Part shown: positions 38,546 to 46,789 of the stretch, in pieces
Layout of the letters: each line of letters opens with the position of its first letter
Numbering within the stretch: the first letter of the stretch is position 1
NCBI GenBank assembly: GCA_963705325.1
Contig: OY970069.1
Coordinates: 2,852,001 to 2,916,000 of the forward strand
Source of the DNA: DATARH01 sp963705325
GTDB lineage: Bacteria; Pseudomonadota; Alphaproteobacteria; ATCC43930; CGMCC-115725
DNA length: 64,000 nt
Reading direction: 5' to 3'
The notes under the pieces: generated by a model
What the model saw: the letters and a program-made list of their open reading frames with translations, nothing else
What the model was told of the DNA's origin: nothing
Databases searched by the model: none
Program-made: the position numbers and the translations under genes

Positions 38546-39289
38546 CTAATAGGTCGCCCGTCCGCCGCTGATATCGAACACCGCGCCGGTCGCGAACGAG
38601 CATTCGTCAGAGCAGAGCCACGCGACGAGCGTCGCAATCTCCTCGACCAAGACGAACCGCCCCATCGGGATTTTCGACAGCATGTAGTCGATCTGCGCCG
38701 GGGTCATCTGGGCGAAGATCTCGGTCTTGGCCGCCGCCGGGGCGACCGCGTTGACCCGGATCCCGGTCTCGGCCAGCTCCTTGCCGAGTGACTTGGTCAG
38801 CCCGATCACCCCGGCCTTCGCCGCTGAGTAGGCCGAGGCGTTGGGGTTGCCCTCCTTGCCGGCGATCGAGGGAATGTTGACGATGCGCCCGCTGTTTTGC
38901 TTGCGCATCAGCGGCACCACCGCGCGGCAGCAGTAGAACACCCCCATCAAGTCGATCTCGATCACCCGCCGCCATTCCTCGACCGGGTATTCGTCGAGCG
39001 GGTGGTTCGGCCCGGTGATACCGGCATTGTTAACCAAGATGTCCGGCGCGCCGAGCTGCGCGTGGGTCGCGGCGAGCGCTTGGCCGATCGACGCCGGATC
39101 GGTGACGTCGGCAAAAAAATCGACCGCGTTGACGATCGACATCGCGCCGTCTTGCGCCGCCGAGCGGTCGACGTCCCAGATCGCCACCCGCGCGCCCGAC
39201 TCGGAAAACCGCTCGGCGATGGCGCGGCCGATGCCGCGCGCCGCGCCGGTGACGATCGCTACTTTGCCGTCGAGATCGATCAGGTTCAT
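38546..39289 (-). CDS. short-chain dehydrogenase/reductase
   Basis: The 247-residue protein is a classical SDR. The cofactor motif is T-G-A-A-R-G-I-G, N-N-A-G follows, and the catalytic Ser, Tyr and Lys are in N-I-P-S-I-A-G and Y-S-A-A-K. An Asp after the second strand (W-D-V-D) suggests NAD(H) preference. GGAGG precedes the ATG at 39289. The upstream HExxH gene ends inside its start codon region (four-base overlap), so the pair is cotranscribed. Confidence 0.88.
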   Translation of the reverse strand: MNLIDLDGKVAIVTGAARGIGRAIAERFSESGARVAIWDVDRSAAQDGAMSIVNAVDFFADVTDPASIGQALAATHAQLGAPDILVNNAGITGPNHPLDEYPVEEWRRVIEIDLMGVFYCCRAVVPLMRKQNSGRIVNIPSIAGKEGNPNASAYSAAKAGVIGLTKSLGKELAETGIRVNAVAPAAAKTEIFAQMTPAQIDYMLSKIPMGRFVLVEEIATLVAWLCSDECSFATGAVFDISGGRATY

Positions 39290-39870
39290 GCCGGCCTCCA
39301 CAATCCGCTTGCGACGAGCCGGTCCACCACCGAGCTGAAATGCGCCGCCGCCGAGCGCTCCAGCCCTTCGAGCCAGTTCTGGTCGAGAAACGAGGCGAGC
39401 GCGGGGTGCTCCAGCTCCGCCTCCCATAATATCCCCAGCAGCGAGGCGGCCGCCTCGTCGGCCTCGCGTTCCAGCAGCGGCAGAACCGCCGCGCGCGCGG
39501 CCCCAGCGCGGTCGCGCGTGTCCGGGCCGGGCCCGGCGCCGAAATCCGGCAGCGCCCGGCGCTCCGGCGGCGCCAGCGCGAAATGCGCCACCTCGTGCAG
39601 GATCACATAGGCTTCGGTCGCGCCGTCGAGCGCCGCGCCGTCCCAATTATAGGCGCACACCGTCTCCTCTGGATGCACCGCCATCCCGTGCGCACGGGCG
39701 AAATCGAGCGCCTGAAGCCGGTGCCGTTCGGCTTCGGCGCCCTCGGCGCGCTCAGTCGCGGTCGCGCTGATCAGCGCGAACGCGGCGCGCGCGTCCAGCG
39801 TCGACAGCCCGGCGGCGAACCGGTCGAGCGCCTCCTCCAGACAGTCCGCCGGGATCGGAGTGAGGATCAT
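39286..39870 (-). CDS. HExxH-motif protein, EpmC-like
   Basis: The 194-residue protein has a putative metal site L-H-E-V-A-H-F-A-L at residues 91-99. This is followed by P-P-E-R-R-x-L-x-D-F-G, a long helical stretch with L-E-R-E-A-D-E-A-A-A-S-L-L-G, and an N-x-W-L-E-G-L tail. The order resembles elongation factor P hydroxylase EpmC (H-E-x-A-H-W ... R-R-x-x-x-D-F-G), but length and spacing differ and no epmA or epmB is seen. I call it a probable metalloprotein, not a proven EpmC. The ATG at 39870 lies far inside the longer open frame. Confidence 0.6.
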   Translation of the reverse strand: MILTPIPADCLEEALDRFAAGLSTLDARAAFALISATATERAEGAEAERHRLQALDFARAHGMAVHPEETVCAYNWDGAALDGATEAYVILHEVAHFALAPPERRALPDFGAGPGPDTRDRAGAARAAVLPLLEREADEAAASLLGILWEAELEHPALASFLDQNWLEGLERSAAAHFSSVVDRLVASGLWRPA

Positions 39871-39952
39871 CGCATGAGGATAACCGGCGGCGCGATTGCG
39901 CGCAGCCCGGCGATGTGCCGAAATCGCCTCACGGACAGGGCAGGGGGCAATG

Positions 39953-40891
39953 ATGGCCGGTGGCGCTCTCTTGTTTTCGAGCAAGCTCGACGATCCGGTG
40001 GCCTGGTCGGCGGCGTTGAAGGCGGCGATGCCCAAGCTTGAGGTCCGCGTTTCGCCCGAGCTCGGCGACCCGGCGGAGATCGAGACCGCGCTCGTGTGGA
40101 AGGCGCCGCCCGGCGAACTCGCCTCGCTGCCCAATCTCAAGCTCATCACCAATCTCGGCGCTGGGGTCGATCCGATCCTCGCCGACCCGACCGTCCCGCC
40201 GCATATCCCGGTGGCCCGGCTCGGTGACGAGGTGATGGCGCAGATGATGGCGCAATTCGTCACGATGTGCGTGCTGCGCCACTACCGCGACCTCCCGCGC
40301 TACGAGCGCCAGCACCGCGAACGGCGCTGGCATTACGTGCTACCGGCCGCTTCCTACGATTGCCGGGTCGGCATCATGGGGATCGGGCTTCTTGGCGGCG
40401 CCGCGGCGCGGATGCTCGCGGGCATCGGCTTCCCGGTCGCCGGCTGGGGCCGCTCGCCCCGCGTCATCGACGGGGTAGAGACCTTTCATGGCCCCGGCCA
40501 GCTCCCTGCGTTCCTCGCTCGGACCGACATTCTCGTCTGCCTGCTGCCGCTGACCCGCGAGACGCGCCACATCGTCAGCCGCGACGTGCTTTACGCCCTG
40601 CCGCGCGGCGCCAAGCTGGTGAATTGCGGTCGCGGCGGCACGGTGGACGAGGCCGCGCTGCTCGCCGCATTGCGCGACGGGCAGATCGCCGAGGCGACCA
40701 TCGACGTCTTCGAGCAAGAGCCGCTGCCGCCCGACAATCCGTTCTGGGGCATGGAGAACGTGCTGGTTCTGCCGCATATCGCCTCGATCGCGGTGCCCGA
40801 AATCGCCGCCCGCGACGTCGTCGAGAACATCCGCCGGCTGCGCGCCGGCCAGCCGCTGTTCAATATCGTCGACCGCGCGCGCGGCTATTGA
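39953..40891 (+). CDS. 2-hydroxyacid dehydrogenase (GhrA-type glyoxylate/hydroxypyruvate reductase)
   Basis: The 312-residue protein has a Rossmann domain with G-I-M-G-I-G-L-L-G-G. It also has V-N-C-G-R-G-G-T-V-D (catalytic Arg), F-E-Q-E-P-L-P (Glu) and L-P-H-I-A-S (His). The spacing and the L-P-L-T-R-E-T motif fit the GhrA group, which reduces glyoxylate and hydroxypyruvate. AGGGGG lies five bases before the ATG at 39953; 39950 is also ATG. Confidence 0.85.
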   Translation: MAGGALLFSSKLDDPVAWSAALKAAMPKLEVRVSPELGDPAEIETALVWKAPPGELASLPNLKLITNLGAGVDPILADPTVPPHIPVARLGDEVMAQMMAQFVTMCVLRHYRDLPRYERQHRERRWHYVLPAASYDCRVGIMGIGLLGGAAARMLAGIGFPVAGWGRSPRVIDGVETFHGPGQLPAFLARTDILVCLLPLTRETRHIVSRDVLYALPRGAKLVNCGRGGTVDEAALLAALRDGQIAEATIDVFEQEPLPPDNPFWGMENVLVLPHIASIAVPEIAARDVVENIRRLRAGQPLFNIVDRARGY

Positions 40892-40935
40892 GGTAAACGC
40901 CGCAAATTCGCTGCGTTTATGTAAAAGTAAGTCGC

Positions 40936-41877
40936 ATGCGGCACAGTGCGGCGATGAGCGGCAACATCCTTGTGATCGGCGGCATCGGCCAGATCGGGCA
41001 TGAGTTGGCTCGCGCCCGCTGGCCGGCGGGCCTCGCCACCCAGTTCGTCGAACGCGACCGGCTCGATCTCGCCCGTCCCGCCGAGGTGAAGGCGGCGGTC
41101 GCCGCGATGCGGCCGCGCCTCGTCGTCAACGCCGGCGCTTATACCGCGGTCGACCAGGCCGAAACCGAGCGCGAGACGGCCTTCGCCATCAATCGCGATG
41201 GCCCGGCGGCGCTCGCCGGGGCGTGCCGCGAGCTAGGCGCCGCGCTCATCCACTTCTCGACCGACTATGTCTTCGACGGGTCGAAGCACGGCCCTTATAC
41301 CGAGGCCGATCCGGTCTGTCCGCTCTCGGTTTATGGCGCCAGCAAGGCCGAGGGCGACGCGGCGATCGCCGCGTGTCTCGACCGCCATATCATCCTGCGC
41401 ACGTCCTGGGTCTACAGTGCGGTCGGGCACAATTTCGTCAAGACGATGCTGCGCCTCGGCGCCGAGCGCGACGAGCTGCGCATCGTCGACGACCAGCATG
41501 GCGCGCCGACCGCCGCCGCCGAGCTCGCCCGCGCCGCGATCCACATCGCCGCCGCTCTCGACGCCGGTAAGGGTGACGGGTTCGGCGTATTCAACTTCAC
41601 CGGCGCCGGCGAGACCACCTGGTGCAGCTTCGCCCGCGCGATCTTCGCCGGCGCGGCCGAGCGCGGGGCCAAAGTGCCGCCGCGCGTGCGGCCGATCGCT
41701 ACCGAGGATTACCCGCTGCCGGCGGCTCGGCCGCGCAATTCGCGGCTCGACTGCGCCAAAATCTCGCGTGTTTACGGGCTCGTCGCTAAGCCATGGCAGG
41801 ACTCGCTGGCCGACTGCCTCGACGAGTTGATGGGCCGGGCGCTCTCGCCTCGCACCGCCCAGGGGGCTGCACGATGA
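40936..41877 (+). CDS. rfbD: dTDP-4-dehydrorhamnose reductase
   Basis: The 313-residue protein is an RmlD reductase. The NAD(P)H motif is G-G-I-G-Q-I-G, N-A-G-A-Y-T-A-V-D-Q-A-E follows, the active-site text is S-T-D-Y-V-F-D-G, and Tyr and Lys are in Y-G-A-S-K-A-E-G. It makes dTDP-L-rhamnose from the 4-keto precursor for surface polysaccharide. The second Met at residue 7 (40954) is an alternative start. The stop overlaps the start of rfbA as ATGA. Confidence 0.93.
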   Translation: MRHSAAMSGNILVIGGIGQIGHELARARWPAGLATQFVERDRLDLARPAEVKAAVAAMRPRLVVNAGAYTAVDQAETERETAFAINRDGPAALAGACRELGAALIHFSTDYVFDGSKHGPYTEADPVCPLSVYGASKAEGDAAIAACLDRHIILRTSWVYSAVGHNFVKTMLRLGAERDELRIVDDQHGAPTAAAELARAAIHIAAALDAGKGDGFGVFNFTGAGETTWCSFARAIFAGAAERGAKVPPRVRPIATEDYPLPAARPRNSRLDCAKISRVYGLVAKPWQDSLADCLDELMGRALSPRTAQGAAR

Positions 41878-42746
41878 AGGGGATCGTTCTCGCCGGCGGG
41901 CTCGGGACGCGGCTCTACCCGGTCACCCTGGGGGTGAGCAAGCAGCTGCTGCCGGTCTACGACAAGCCGTTGATCTACTACCCGCTGTCGATGCTGCTTC
42001 TGGCCGGGATCCGCGACATTCTGGTCGTCACCACGCCGCAGGATCAGGCGAATTTCCGCCTGGTGCTGGGCGATGGAGCCGCTTGGGGCGTCCAGATCGA
42101 CTACGCGACCCAGTCCGAGCCGCGCGGACTCGCCGACGCCTTTATCGTCGGCCGCGAGTTCGTCGGCCGCGACACGGTGGCGCTGGTGCTCGGCGACAAC
42201 ATGTTCTACGGCCACGCGCTCGGCGCGCTGCTGCAAACCGCGGCGCAGCGCACGCAGGGCGCGACGATCTTCGCCTATCAGGTCACCGATCCCGGCCGCT
42301 ACGGCATCGTCGCCTTCGATCGCGAGGGCCGCGCCACCAGCATCGAGGAAAAGCCCGCGCATCCGCGCTCCAACTGGGCGGTCACTGGGCTCTATTGCTA
42401 CGACAACACGGTCGTCGACATCGCCGCCGCGGTAAAGCCGTCGGCGCGCGGCGAGCTCGAGATCACCGATGTCAACCACGCCTATCTCGAGGCCGGCACG
42501 CTGACCGTCGAGCGCCTCGGCCGCGGCCACGCCTGGTTCGACACCGGCACCCACAATTCGCTGCTCGAAGCAGCGGAATTTGTCCGCACCATCGAGCACC
42601 GCCAGGGTCTCAAGATCGCCTGTCTCGAGGAGATCGCCTGGCGCAACGGCTTTATCTCGACCGAAGACCTGCTGCGCCTCGCCGCGCGCTACGACAAGAG
42701 CGGCTACGGCGCCTATCTGCGCGCCGTCGCCGCCGAAGGCTGCTGA
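41874..42746 (+). CDS. rfbA: glucose-1-phosphate thymidylyltransferase
   Basis: The 290-residue protein is RmlA. It has the nucleotide-binding L-A-G-G-L-G-T-R-L-Y-P, S-K-Q-L-L-P-V-Y-D-K-P, L-G-D-N and the E-K-P motifs, at the usual family length. It makes dTDP-glucose, the first step of dTDP-rhamnose synthesis. rfbB and rfbC are not adjacent, so the pathway is split. Confidence 0.95.
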   Translation: MKGIVLAGGLGTRLYPVTLGVSKQLLPVYDKPLIYYPLSMLLLAGIRDILVVTTPQDQANFRLVLGDGAAWGVQIDYATQSEPRGLADAFIVGREFVGRDTVALVLGDNMFYGHALGALLQTAAQRTQGATIFAYQVTDPGRYGIVAFDREGRATSIEEKPAHPRSNWAVTGLYCYDNTVVDIAAAVKPSARGELEITDVNHAYLEAGTLTVERLGRGHAWFDTGTHNSLLEAAEFVRTIEHRQGLKIACLEEIAWRNGFISTEDLLRLAARYDKSGYGAYLRAVAAEGC

Positions 42747-42751
42747 CAGTT

Positions 42752-44539
42752 CTACTCGGCGACTTGGGCGGCAGGCGCTGGAACGGCGTCCAAGCTTGGT
42801 GCGACCGTCTCGGCGGCCCGCGCGAAATAGAGATGCACGGCGGTGCCGATGCCCTCGGCGGTCTCAACCCGGGTGAACCCGCCGATCCGCTCGACCGCGG
42901 CGGCGGCGGCGGCGATCGCAGGCCGAACGCTGGTTCTGGGATCGAGAATCTGCAGGAACTCCTGGTCTGACAGCGCCCGCCCACTGTCCCGCACGGTGAT
43001 CCGCGCGAACTCGCCTATCCGCGCGCCGAGATAATCGTGAACGTTGCTCTCGTCGAAGGCGATGTTGCGCGTGCCGACGATCAAGCTTCCGTCGTCGCTC
43101 ATCACGGCCGTCGCCACGCCGGCAAGATCGAGCACGATCGCCGCGACCTGACCGCCATCGGTACGGCACGGCCACAATTCCGGCAGCAGCGAGAAACGGA
43201 AGCGCACTTTCCCGCGTACCAATTGGCGGATGCGCCGCTCGAGCGGGCCGAGGATTGCGTTGAGGTCGATCGGCGCGGGTAGCGGCGCCGGCGGAGGCGT
43301 TTCCGGCAATGGCGGCGGCTCGAGCGCCGGCCGGGCGCGCCGCGTCGAGACCTTGCGCGGTCTTGGCGCCTCCGCCAATGCCGGCGCCTGCATCTCGACG
43401 ACCGTGGCCTGGGTAGGAATCGGCGCGGGCTCGGCGATGCGGGGCCGCCGATAGCGTACGGCGAACCACGTCGCGACCCCCACCGCCGCGATCAGCGCCG
43501 CTATGCCCAGGATCGTCCCGATCGCGCCGCTCCATGTGCCGGGTTCTGCCTCTGCGGCCGGGTCGTAGATAAACCCGGTCAGGTCGGCGTTGCGCGCGAG
43601 CACCCCGGCGCCGAGCATCCCCGCTTCGATCTGGGTCCAACGATCGAGGTTGGAATAGCCGAGCGGGGTGTCCGGGTAGCGCGCCAGCCGCCGCGCGACG
43701 TCGATCTGATAGCGCGCGAACCCTTTCGGGTCGCCGACCGGCGGGGGGCTCGGAGGATCGGCGACCAGGCGGTCGGCGATCTCGTCGGGGTGCTGCAGCG
43801 CGTATTCCCAGCCCTTCAAGGTCGCGGCGCGAAACTTCGCCACGATGTCGGCATGGTCCGCGGCATATCGCTTAAGCGTGAACACGCTGTCGCCGTAATA
43901 CTCGGCGCGGTAATTCGCCGGGTTGAACGATTTCAGCACGAGCCCGCGCTCATGCGCCTGCCACGGCACGATCCATGCCGAGCCGATCGAGGCGTCGATC
44001 GTCTTGTCGGCGAGCGCCGGCACGATCTGCGAGGGCTCGATGTTGACCGACCTGATCCGCGCCGGATCGATTCCCTCGGCGCGCAGTGCGGTCACCAGTT
44101 CAATATCGAGAATATTGCTCGCCGGAAGCCGTCCGAGCTTGGCCTTTATCAACGCCGCGGGCGACGAAAAATCGCTGTCCGCGCGGTAGTAAATCGCCGA
44201 GCCGCTCCCCTGGAAGATCGGCGCCACTAGGAGCAGCGGCAATCCCTGCGCGGTGCGGATCACCAGCTGCGTGTCGCCGGTGCCGAATTGCGCGCGTCCC
44301 TCCGCGAGCTCGCGCACGGCATCGATCGGCGTCTTGCCGTTGAGCCCGCCGGGATGGATTTCCACCGCCAGCCCGGCGTCGCGGTAAAATCCCTTCCACA
44401 ACGCGGCGTAGTACCCGGCGAATTCGAATTGCGCCGGCCCGTGTAGCTGAAGCACGACAGTATCCGCGGCGGCGCCCGGCCGGGGCAGCCCGATCAGCGC
44501 CAAGGCGAGCGCCGCGGCGAAGGCCGTCATCCTCGACAT
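42752..44539 (-). CDS. NMT1/THI5-type binding protein fused to a degenerate GHKL ATPase domain
   Basis: The 595-residue protein has a signal peptide (1-25). An NMT1/THI5-like solute-binding domain (about 27-255) includes the motifs L-H-G-P-A-Q-F-E-F-A-G-Y-Y-A and F-G-T-G-D-T. A transmembrane helix (about 339-361) and a Pro-rich linker (365-425) follow. The C-terminal cytoplasmic domain (about 427-575) resembles a histidine-kinase ATPase domain: L-L-P-E-L-W-P-C-R-T-D-G-G-Q-V, T-V-R-D-S-G and G-G-F-T-R-V-E-T-A-E-G-I-G-T. The N-box Asn is lost (D-L-A-G-V-A-T-A-V-M), the second G-box is eroded, and no phospho-accepting His domain is present. A ligand sensor with a dead kinase-like output is the best inference. 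Binding of a hydroxymethylpyrimidine-like ligand is only a family guess. Confidence 0.75.
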   Translation of the reverse strand: MSRMTAFAAALALALIGLPRPGAAADTVVLQLHGPAQFEFAGYYAALWKGFYRDAGLAVEIHPGGLNGKTPIDAVRELAEGRAQFGTGDTQLVIRTAQGLPLLLVAPIFQGSGSAIYYRADSDFSSPAALIKAKLGRLPASNILDIELVTALRAEGIDPARIRSVNIEPSQIVPALADKTIDASIGSAWIVPWQAHERGLVLKSFNPANYRAEYYGDSVFTLKRYAADHADIVAKFRAATLKGWEYALQHPDEIADRLVADPPSPPPVGDPKGFARYQIDVARRLARYPDTPLGYSNLDRWTQIEAGMLGAGVLARNADLTGFIYDPAAEAEPGTWSGAIGTILGIAALIAAVGVATWFAVRYRRPRIAEPAPIPTQATVVEMQAPALAEAPRPRKVSTRRARPALEPPPLPETPPPAPLPAPIDLNAILGPLERRIRQLVRGKVRFRFSLLPELWPCRTDGGQVAAIVLDLAGVATAVMSDDGSLIVGTRNIAFDESNVHDYLGARIGEFARITVRDSGRALSDQEFLQILDPRTSVRPAIAAAAAAVERIGGFTRVETAEGIGTAVHLYFARAAETVAPSLDAVPAPAAQVAE

Positions 44540-44802
44540 GCGCCTCCAAGCCCGCGCGGTGCGGCGATCCCCAAAGAAGGCGCGGCGCCGAGCGGCCTTT
44601 TGCTTTTCGGCATGTCAGCGCGAAATTGAAGGGAAATCAATCTGCAACCGTGTAGCGGCGGCGCTGAGCCTAATTGTCACCCAGCCGGCGGTGCGAGCAC
44701 CTGATATTTGCAGCCGCAATTTAACTCTATTGAAAGTATTTAACTCATGAGATGCTCGTTGACGCGGCGAGACATTTGCCGCGATTGGCGACAAGATAGG
44801 GC

Positions 44803-45573
44803 ATGCGATCGCGCGGCCGTCCTCCGATCATCACCGGCGCTCGCCGCTACCCGAACCGGCTCAGGGAACTGCGTCGGCATACCGGCTTGTCGCAGCAAAG
44901 CATCGCTGCCGCGGCTGGGATCAGCATCGCCTATTACGGTGCGCTCGAACGCGGCGACAAGCGCATCAACGCCGACACGGCCGAGCGTCTGGCGGGGCCC
45001 TTGCGCAGCGCCAGCGGCGACCTCCTCTCTGGGGCCCAGGGTGTGTCCGTCCCGCTCTCGGTCGCGGTCGCTGCGGCGGAATCGGAAACTCGCCCCGAGC
45101 GCTTCGATCTGCCCGAGCCGCACGAACGGCTGCGCCCTGGCCGTCTGGCCAATCCCGAGGGCTGTTTTGCCGCTGAAATCTTTGACGATAGCGCCGATCT
45201 CGACTTCGAGCGCGGCGCCATTCTTTTCGTGCGCGAGCGGGCTCATCCGCGCGCGCCGCTGCACGCCGGCGATAAGGTGCTCGTCCGCTTCTATCTGGAG
45301 CCGGCAGCGGGCGCCGGCGCCCGTCCGACGCACGAGATCCTCTACGGTATCCTCGACCAGAACATTGTCGGCGATCTGGTGCTGATCACTCGCACGCGCA
45401 ACCGGCTGATCCCGCGCAACGCGCTCGTTCAAAGCGCGGGGCCGAACCGACCCGGTCTTGCCGAGCGCGCCCTGAGTCTGCCGCTCCGCGACGCCGCGAT
45501 ACTCTATGAGCCGCGCCCCGACGACCCCGCGGAAATTCTCGGGGTCGTCGTCTACGCCATGGGCCCGATCTGA
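44803..45573 (+). CDS. XRE-family helix-turn-helix regulator with C-terminal S24-like region
   Basis: The 256-residue protein has an N-terminal XRE HTH (about 18-70) with L-R-R-H-T-G-L-S-Q-Q-S-I-A-A-A-A-G-I-S. The C-terminal half has a beta-rich LexA/S24-like look (G-D-K-V-L-V-R-F-Y, I-L-D-Q-N-I-V-G-D-L-V-L-I). No catalytic Ser-Lys pair is obvious, so ligand binding rather than self-cleavage is possible. The 263-base upstream gap (44540-44802) is AT-rich near 44720-44750 and probably contains its promoter. Targets unknown. Confidence 0.75.
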   Translation: MRSRGRPPIITGARRYPNRLRELRRHTGLSQQSIAAAAGISIAYYGALERGDKRINADTAERLAGPLRSASGDLLSGAQGVSVPLSVAVAAAESETRPERFDLPEPHERLRPGRLANPEGCFAAEIFDDSADLDFERGAILFVRERAHPRAPLHAGDKVLVRFYLEPAAGAGARPTHEILYGILDQNIVGDLVLITRTRNRLIPRNALVQSAGPNRPGLAERALSLPLRDAAILYEPRPDDPAEILGVVVYAMGPI

Positions 45574-45664
45574 GGGAAACTATGCCGTTGCGTCGCGGTG
45601 ACGATGGTGTTAAATCGACGATGCATTACTTCTATTAAGCGTAAAAAATGCGAGTGCCGTTGTC

Positions 45665-45892
45665 ATGTCGCCGTTCGGGGTAGACCCGTCCAATCCTTCA
45701 TCGCGCGCTGAACTTCTCGCCGAACAACGGGGCGCCGCGCGCTGGGCGCGGTTATGCGGCTGGGTGCCGGGCACCGGGCACTGCCGTAATCGGCCGTGCG
45801 ACGAAGCCTGTGTTTTCCGGGACCAGCGTCTCGCCGAAGGACATCGCGTGTCGCGCTGGCGCCGGTTGCGGCGGATGTTCGCCCGACGCTGA
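45665..45892 (+). CDS. small cysteine-containing hypothetical protein
   Basis: The 75-residue protein has four cysteines (W-A-R-L-C-G-W, G-H-C-R-N-R-P-C-D-E-A-C) and a basic C-terminus (R-W-R-R-L-R-R-M-F-A-R-R). The spacing could bind a metal. I do not recognise a family. No clear ribosome binding site precedes the ATG, but the frame is bounded by genes on both sides and fills the gap well. Confidence 0.4.
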   Translation: MSPFGVDPSNPSSRAELLAEQRGAARWARLCGWVPGTGHCRNRPCDEACVFRDQRLAEGHRVSRWRRLRRMFARR

Positions 45893-45910
45893 CTGCGCTA
45901 GTCTTGGCCC

Positions 45911-46586
45911 ATGAGCGGGCCGATCGTCGTCATCAATCCGAACTCGACCGAGGCGGTAACGGCCGCCATTGACGCGGCGATGGCGCCGCTGCGGCTCTCC
46001 GGCGGTCCGGAGATCGTCTGCCAGACGCTGCACGACGGCCCGCCCGGCATCGAGAGCCAGCACGATTCGAGACTCGGTGATCGAGCCGCTGTGCCGCGCC
46101 GTCGCCGCGCAGGACAACGCCGCTTCCGCCTTCGTCATCGCCTGCTTCAGCGATCCCAGCCTCCATTCGGCGCGCGAGGCGACTCTGAAACCGGTGCTCG
46201 GCATCGCCGAATGCGGCATTCTCACCGCGCTGACGCTCGGCCATCGCTTCGGGGTGATCTCGATCCTCAAGAGGTCGGTGCCGCGGCATCTGCGCTATAT
46301 CGGTGCGATGGGCGTGGGTGACCGGCTCGCCGCCGATCTGCCGATCGATCTGGGCGTTGTCGAACTCGGCGACGCGGGCGCTACGTTGGGGCGGATGAAG
46401 GAGGTGGGCGCCCGGCTGCGCGACCTGCACGGCGCCGATGTGCTAGTCATGGGCTGCGCCGGCATGGCGCGCTACCGTGATGAGCTGGAGGAAGCCGTCC
46501 GCCTGCCGGTGGTCGAGCCCACCCAGGCGGCAGTGACGATGGCGCTCGGCCGCGTCCGGCTCTGCTGGGGCGCCGCGCTGCGCTAG
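45911..46586 (+). pseudogene. aspartate/glutamate/hydantoin racemase family protein, one apparent frameshift
   Basis: Two frames join near 46073 into a protein of about 224 residues. The N-terminus I-N-P-N-S-T-E-A-V-T and the two catalytic cysteines, F-V-I-A-C-F-S-D-P and V-L-V-M-G-C-A-G-M, are typical of cofactor-independent hydantoin and Asp/Glu racemases. The join fits one extra C before V-I-E-P-L-C-R-A-V. The domain is otherwise complete. Its 3-prime end overlaps the convergent yacG by four bases. Confidence 0.75.
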
Positions 46587-46774
46587 CCGGCCTCGTCCGA
46601 GCCCTCTTCCGGCGGCTCATCGCTTTCGATCCGGTAGCTGCCCTTGAGCCAGCGGCCGAGATCGATATTGCGGCAGCGCGGCGAGCAGAACGGGCGGTCT
46701 TTGGCACTCACCGGCTTGCCGCAGATACGGCAGGCCGGGGTACGGGGAGCATCAGCATCGGCGCGCGTCGTCAT
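46583..46774 (-). CDS. yacG: DNA gyrase inhibitor YacG
   Basis: The 63-residue zinc protein has C-R-I-C-G-K-P-V and P-F-C-S-P-R-C-R, the four-cysteine YacG site, followed by I-D-L-G-R-W. YacG binds GyrB and inhibits gyrase. It is the third gene of the maf, RNase G and yacG group on this strand. Confidence 0.92.
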   Translation of the reverse strand: MTTRADADAPRTPACRICGKPVSAKDRPFCSPRCRNIDLGRWLKGSYRIESDEPPEEGSDEAG

Positions 46775-46789
46775 AGCCGCGATATGGGC

